NCBI GenBank assembly: GCA_012799935.1
Contig: JAAZKG010000115.1
Location: 1-37,679 of the forward strand
Length of the DNA: 37,679 nucleotides
From: Erysipelotrichia bacterium
Lineage (GTDB): Bacteria; Bacillota_I; Bacilli_A; Erysipelotrichales; Erysipelotrichaceae
Direction of reading: 5' to 3'
Shown here: piece after piece, positions 34,387 through 37,679 of the stretch
Numbering within the stretch: position 1 is the stretch's first letter
How the letters are laid out: each line of letters begins with the position of its first letter
Made by a program: the position numbers and the translations under genes
The notes under the pieces: model-generated
The model's database searches: none
What the model was told of the DNA's origin: nothing
What the model saw: the letters and a program-made list of their open reading frames with translations, nothing else

Positions 34387-34960
34387 CTCTTTAATTTTTG
34401 GTGGGGCTGGGGACACCCTTTAATTTTTAGTGGGGACTAAAAAGTCCTCTTTTTTTATCATGGTGGGGACAACCTTTAAGTTTTCGTGGGGATACCCTTT
34501 AAACTTTAATGGGGACACTAAAAACCTTCACAACTATTGTTTTGCTAAAGCAAAATTTAAACATGTTGAGCTGTTTATTTAAACTATATCTTCTGTTACT
34601 AAAACTTTGTTTATATTATTAAAAATTGGAAAAACAGTTATTTTTAGGAAATGAGGCACAAATTAATATGAAAATGTCTTGTATATACAGGATATACTGA
34701 TAAAAATAAGAGAATCTATTGACACTTCTAGTGTATTAATTAATTCTGGTTATTTTAAAATCAAGGATCAAATATCTTTAAAGTAAGATTTATCTTTCCT
34801 TTTATATATAATTTCATTTACTTAAATACATATAAAAAGATTAGACAATTAGAAGCAAAAAGCAGCATTTCTGTTTAGAATTACTGCTTTTTTTGATTTT
34901 CAGGTCCCCACCAAAAATTAAAGATCACTTTTTCAAGTCCCCATTAAAGTTTAAAGAGGG
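34387..34960. mobile_element. Transposase-less element with IS21-like repeated ends
   Basis: About 574 nt bounded by inward-facing copies of a motif, roughly CTCTTTAATTTTTGGTGGGG then AC. The left end has five direct copies (starting 34387, 34417, 34447, 34473, 34495). The right end has two copies in the opposite orientation (34904-34923 and 34937-34960). Multiple internal repeats at both ends are a hallmark of IS21-family elements, where the transposase binds them. The centre has no transposase or helper ATPase ORF, only a terminator hairpin (AAAAAGCAG/CTGCTTTTT, 34857-34892) and short dyads. It is best read as an internally deleted, MITE-like derivative. TAAAAAA on both flanks may be the target duplication. 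Confidence 0.6.
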
Positions 34961-34998
34961 TTAAAAAATATATAAATTTAATATTTTAGTCTCTTTTA

Positions 34999-35463
34999 TT
35001 ATATTAAATTTTTTAATGGTGTGGCTTTAGTTGTCGGAATCATTTGCAAATTAATAATGACACCCCTATCGATTAATTCTCTCATTTGAACTTTTTGTTC
35101 TTCAGATATGCAAGTTTCGTTGTTTAAATACTCATAATTTTTATTTTTATCGGTCCTTCCAATATTTATTTCTGTAATCTCAGGAACTTCTTTAGCAATT
35201 CTATATGCATCTGTTATGTTGCCAACAAGTAAAAACAAATTATATTTTTCTGTTCTGCCAGCTTTAATATCTGCAATCATATTATCTACTGTCTTAATCA
35301 CAAGTTTAACTCCAGCAGGCTTGCATAATTTCATTGCTGTAATAACAATGTCACTAATATGGTCTCCTGCAACACCTACACAATTAGTTCCTACTGCATT
35401 AACCCACGAGACTGCTACTTGTCCATGCAACAATCTGTTATCCACTCTCAAAAGTTTAATCAT
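34999..35463 (-). CDS. PTS mannose-family EIIB component
   Basis: Cytoplasmic phosphocarrier of 154 residues. The phosphorylated His is in LLRVDNRLLHGQVAVSW (His14), and the rest follows the EIIB fold with NIGRTDKNKN near 107. It should take phosphate from EIIA and give it to the sugar entering through EIIC/EIID. ATG at 35463 with AGGGAG upstream. It is cut off from EIIC/EIID by the regulator and an IS21-like remnant, and from its probable promoter by an IS110 copy. No EIIA is visible. Confidence 0.92.
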   Translation of the reverse strand: MIKLLRVDNRLLHGQVAVSWVNAVGTNCVGVAGDHISDIVITAMKLCKPAGVKLVIKTVDNMIADIKAGRTEKYNLFLLVGNITDAYRIAKEVPEITEINIGRTDKNKNYEYLNNETCISEEQKVQMRELIDRGVIINLQMIPTTKATPLKNLI

Positions 35464-35520
35464 TTTCTCCCTTGTATGATAAATACGTACCTTGTCATAC
35501 GTAAATTCATATTCCTTTCT
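35460..35520 (-). promoter_or_regulatory. EIIB leader with overlapping 16-residue mini-ORF
   Basis: AGAAAGGA (35513-35520) and, 2 nt later, an ORF MNLRMTRYVFIIQGRK (35460-35510). Its stop overlaps the EIIB ATG (ATGA), the classic layout for translational coupling. TACGTA arms (8-nt loop) form a hairpin within it. Confidence 0.5.
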
Positions 35521-35544
35521 AACCTTTGATAGAATTAAGTAGGA

Positions 35545-35717
35545 ACCATGTTTACTCTGAAATTTTAACTGTGGTTTATCTACTCGAAAGAGGTTGAGAC
35601 TATGAGTTCTTATGAATCTGTTTATGGTTGGATAGGCTTAGTGTCTTTATGTCACGCAAGGTTACAGATAAGATCGCCATAGCAGTTAGACAAGGTTTCT
35701 AGAAAGGCGGTCTTTTT
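35545..35717 (+). ncRNA. Candidate bridge-RNA region of the IS110 element
   Basis: IS110-group elements encode a structured guide (bridge) RNA in the non-coding left end, before the transposase. This stretch has the right place and length, and is more GC-rich than its surroundings, with hairpin-prone parts (for example GATCGCCATAGC near 35675). I have not folded it fully, so this is position-based inference. Confidence 0.3.
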
Positions 35718-36887
35718 ATGACTTATTTTGTTGGCATTAATATTGCCAAATTTAAACACGTTGCTTCTATCTTAGATTCATCTACTGGTGAACTGATAGT
35801 CAACTCTCTTCATTTCGATAATAATCTCAAAGGTTTTAATCTATTATTATCGAATTTATCTATGTCAAATAAAGAAGATGTTGTTATTAGCTTTGAATCT
35901 ACTGCTCACTATCATCTGGCTTTATTTAACTTCTTAAACGAGAATGATTATAGGTGTGTCTTAGTTAACCCACTTCAAATATCTCGTTTTAGAAAAATTT
36001 CTCTTCGTGATACGAAAAACGATAATGTCGATTCTCGTACCATCGCTTGTTTTTTATTACTTGAACATCAAAATATTTTAGAAGAAGAATTCTATAATAA
36101 TGAACTTAAAGAATTGTGCTCACAAAGGTTTTTCTTGATACAACACTCTTCTAAACTGAAAATTAAATTAGTCAGTTATCTAGATAGGGTGTTTCCAGAA
36201 CTAGAATCAACTATTCCTAAAGGAACTCTTCACACAATGGGACTTAGAGCTATATTAAAGAAATATCCTACAGCCAAACAGATTAGTAATGTTAGAGTTG
36301 ATCATCTTGTCAATATAGCTAAGAAAGCTTCTAAAGGAAGATATAAAGAATCTATGGTTATCAAAATCAAAGAAGCCGCTAAATCATCTATTGGTTTTTA
36401 TTCATCTGGTTTAGCTCTTAAAATAAGGCAATCCATAGAATCCCTGGAATCAATTGAAAGGCAGATTGATGAGGTTGAGTCTTTTATTAACAGCCACCAC
36501 ACTGTTATCAATTCGCCTTTACATAAGATAAAAGGTATCAACTCAATTGAAATTGCCTAAATCATGTCTGCCATTATTAGTATAAACCGTTTTAGCTCAG
36601 AAAAGAAATTAATTGCGTTTGCAGGGCTTGATCCCAAGGTAAGACAGTCTGGCACATGGGAAGCTAAATCCACCCGCATGTCTAAACGTGGCAATAGATT
36701 GCTTCGCTATACTTTGATTTGGACTGCCAACAATATGCGCAAACATCCTTCTAAAATGAAAGATTACTACAATAAGAAGCGCCTGGAAACCAAATCTCAT
36801 TACAATGCTCTGGGACACTGTGCAGCTAAACTCTGTAGATATATTTTCTTTATTCTTAATAATCCTGATGTAGAGTTCATTAACTAG
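35718..36887 (+). pseudogene. IS110-family transposase broken by an in-frame stop
   Basis: One reading frame of about 389 codons with a TAA at 36558-36560; the frame stays the same on both sides. The N-terminal part is the DEDD RuvC-like domain: VGINIAK (first Asp replaced by Asn), Glu in ISFESTAHYH, and the D-x-x-D pair in KNDNVDSRT. The C-terminal part carries the transposase_20 domain: RFSSEKKLIAFAGLDPKVRQ and SKRGNRLLRYTLI. The stop falls in the GINSIEIA-IMSAII helix that starts this domain. Ribosome site AAGGCGG is 7 nt before the ATG. Two separate lesions point to an inactive gene. Confidence 0.85.
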
Positions 36888-37305
36888 TTCAAGTAATAAT
36901 TTTTCAAAGATCTTTTTTGTTTTACAAATATAATTTATATTTTTACAAATCTTTATTTAAGGTTCTTTTTATTGTGATTTTCAAGCTTATTTAATTTTCT
37001 ATTGATTTTTCATAGTAGATTTCCATATATTTGTATTTTTTTTATATCTTTTATTATAATATAGTACATATAAACCCTTTTTGTAAAGGTGTTTTTTCTT
37101 TTTTTATTGTATATTTTATGTATATTTCACACATTTTTATAATTGCATTACAATATAATGTTTTTATTGAACCTAGTAAAAAATCAGGAAATAGAAAAAA
37201 TATCAAAAAATTTTATCATTTTTTACACATTTTACATTTTTATTATGATATATGGAATTGTAATTTCTAAAAACAATTAAAGTTTTTAAATTATACACAC
37301 TCAAA
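36888..37305. other. AT-rich gap after the IS110 element
   Basis: About 420 nt without a credible gene; a 79-codon plus-strand ORF at 37031-37270 is low-complexity Phe/Ile/Tyr and has no ribosome site. The only structured part is the minus-strand promoter-like sequence at 37058-37089. Confidence 0.55.
37058..37089 (-). promoter_or_regulatory. Second copy of the EIIC-type promoter, likely the original EIIB promoter
   Basis: -35 TTTACA (37082-37087) inside the dyad CCTTTTTGTAAAGG (37076-37089, plus strand), spacer 18, -10 TATATT (37058-37063). Flanks also resemble the EIIC promoter region. It points toward EIIB, with the IS110 copy between. Confidence 0.55.
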
Positions 37306-37470
37306 TTATTTGTTTAAAAATAATGCTACTATAACAAAAGAGAAACGATTTTTATTTTTCGCTTCTTTTCGATAAATGTAATATTCATTATATCTAATAA
37401 TCTTCCTTGAAACATATAATCTTGGTCTTAATTTTAAATGGTCAATTGTAAAGATTGTTATTTTCTCCAT
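37306..37470 (-). pseudogene. luxS: luxS N-terminal remnant
   Basis: A 54-codon ORF whose first 23 residues match the start of LuxS (S-ribosylhomocysteine lyase) of the type beginning MxKIxxFTIDHLxLxPxxYVSRK; here FTIDHLKL and LYVSRK are seen. After that the similarity ends abruptly. A one-base shift would extend it to SRKD before stops appear, so a frameshift plus decay or deletion removed the catalytic part (HTxEH, Cys). A good AAGGAG site precedes the ATG, left from the intact gene. It follows the partial gene at 37498 by 27 nt. Not functional as an enzyme. Confidence 0.7.
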
Positions 37471-37497
37471 AAATATCTCCTTGTATCGACTATTATA

Positions 37498-37679
37498 CTA
37501 ATTCAACTGCACTTTTTCGATAAACCATTTACCTTCTTCCAAAAACAAGTATCGATAACTATTTCCTATTTTACAAGTAAATCTCAATCCCATTCCTCCA
37601 CTTTTTAAAGAGGCAGCAGGAATTATCTGAGTTATTTTATCTATTGGATATTTTTCTCCATTTTCCCACAATATATATA
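37498..37679 (-). CDS. C-terminal end of an unidentified gene (partial)
   Basis: The last 59 codons of a gene that begins outside the window. The visible protein end runs from YILWENGEKYPIDKI to EGKWFIEKVQLN, with balanced composition and no membrane segment. It reads as beta-rich (TCKIGNSYRYLFLEEGKWF). I do not recognise it. It lies directly before the luxS remnant on the same strand, suggesting a former operon. Confidence 0.6.
   Translation of the reverse strand, partial: YILWENGEKYPIDKITQIIPAASLKSGGMGLRFTCKIGNSYRYLFLEEGKWFIEKVQLN

Larger units (their letters stand above)
35545..36890 (+). mobile_element. IS110-family insertion sequence, decayed
   Basis: One IS110-type transposase reading frame with a non-coding left end of about 170 nt. 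Exact ends cannot be fixed, since IS110 elements lack long terminal repeats. The copy lies between EIIB and a promoter-like sequence resembling that of EIIC. The transposase has an in-frame stop and a changed catalytic residue, so this copy is probably immobile. Confidence 0.7.

Noticed and set aside
34387-34516. Five spaced direct repeats, considered as a CRISPR array
   Set aside because: Copies are degenerate, spacers are only a few bases and variable, inverted copies occur at 34904-34960, and no cas genes are present; IS-end repeats fit better.
36558-36563. Programmed frameshift or two separate genes in the IS110 transposase
   Set aside because: Both parts are in the same frame and together make one normal-length transposase; a nonsense change explains it, and the catalytic Asp is also lost.
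37031-37270. Plus-strand ORF of 79 codons after the IS110 element
   Set aside because: AT-rich low-complexity translation, no ribosome site, overlaps a minus-strand promoter.

Overview
The window is AT-rich DNA from a low-GC Bacillota bacterium, probably near the Erysipelotrichia or a walled relative of the Mollicutes. Evidence: A+T-rich codons, strong AGGAGG-type ribosome sites, the cdaA-cdaR-glmM order typical of Bacillota, a polyamine ABC operon with a fused permease/binding protein, a mannose-family PTS and an IS110 element. Several genes end in TGA and none reads TGA as Trp, so the genetic code is standard. Complete alr, ddl and murF genes show that the cell makes peptidoglycan.

Layout. 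1-2000: an orphan sugar-type solute-binding lipoprotein and a tRNA-Cys/tRNA-Leu unit with its promoter and terminator. 2100-7680: a small membrane protein, then the minus-strand operon regulator-potA-potB-potCD. PotA carries two Ig-like repeats inserted in its TOBE domain. 8059-9954: glycerol kinase and an acidic unknown protein. 10060-12935: a YgiQ radical SAM protein and a surface-anchored cohesin/cadherin-like protein. 13094-22319: a long minus-strand cell-envelope unit, cdaA-cdaR-glmM-(terminator)-murF-ddl-alr-two small genes-mrp. It combines c-di-AMP synthesis, the GlmM step to UDP-GlcNAc and D-Ala-D-Ala metabolism. 22499-26111: a plus-strand TraB-M20 amidohydrolase-SIS unit.

26236-37090 is the most unusual part, an accessory catabolic cluster. 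It has a creatininase-family hydrolase, a small membrane zinc-ribbon-like protein, an iron alcohol dehydrogenase, a phosphotriesterase-family hydrolase, a TrpA-like TIM barrel with changed active-site residues, EIID, EIIC and EIIB of a mannose-family PTS, and a YhfZ-like regulator. I infer uptake and phosphorylation of an unknown sugar or sugar-derived compound, followed by redox, lactone or amide hydrolysis and perhaps retro-aldol cleavage. Five of these genes share an odd leader: an AGAAAGGA ribosome site, then a hairpin or a tiny ORF, then the true start.

Mobile DNA has damaged the cluster's end. A transposase-less element with IS21-like repeated ends (34387-34960) lies next to EIIB. A decayed IS110 copy (about 35545-36890) separates EIIB from what looks like its promoter near 37070. 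Beyond it are a broken luxS remnant and the end of an unidentified gene that runs off the window.
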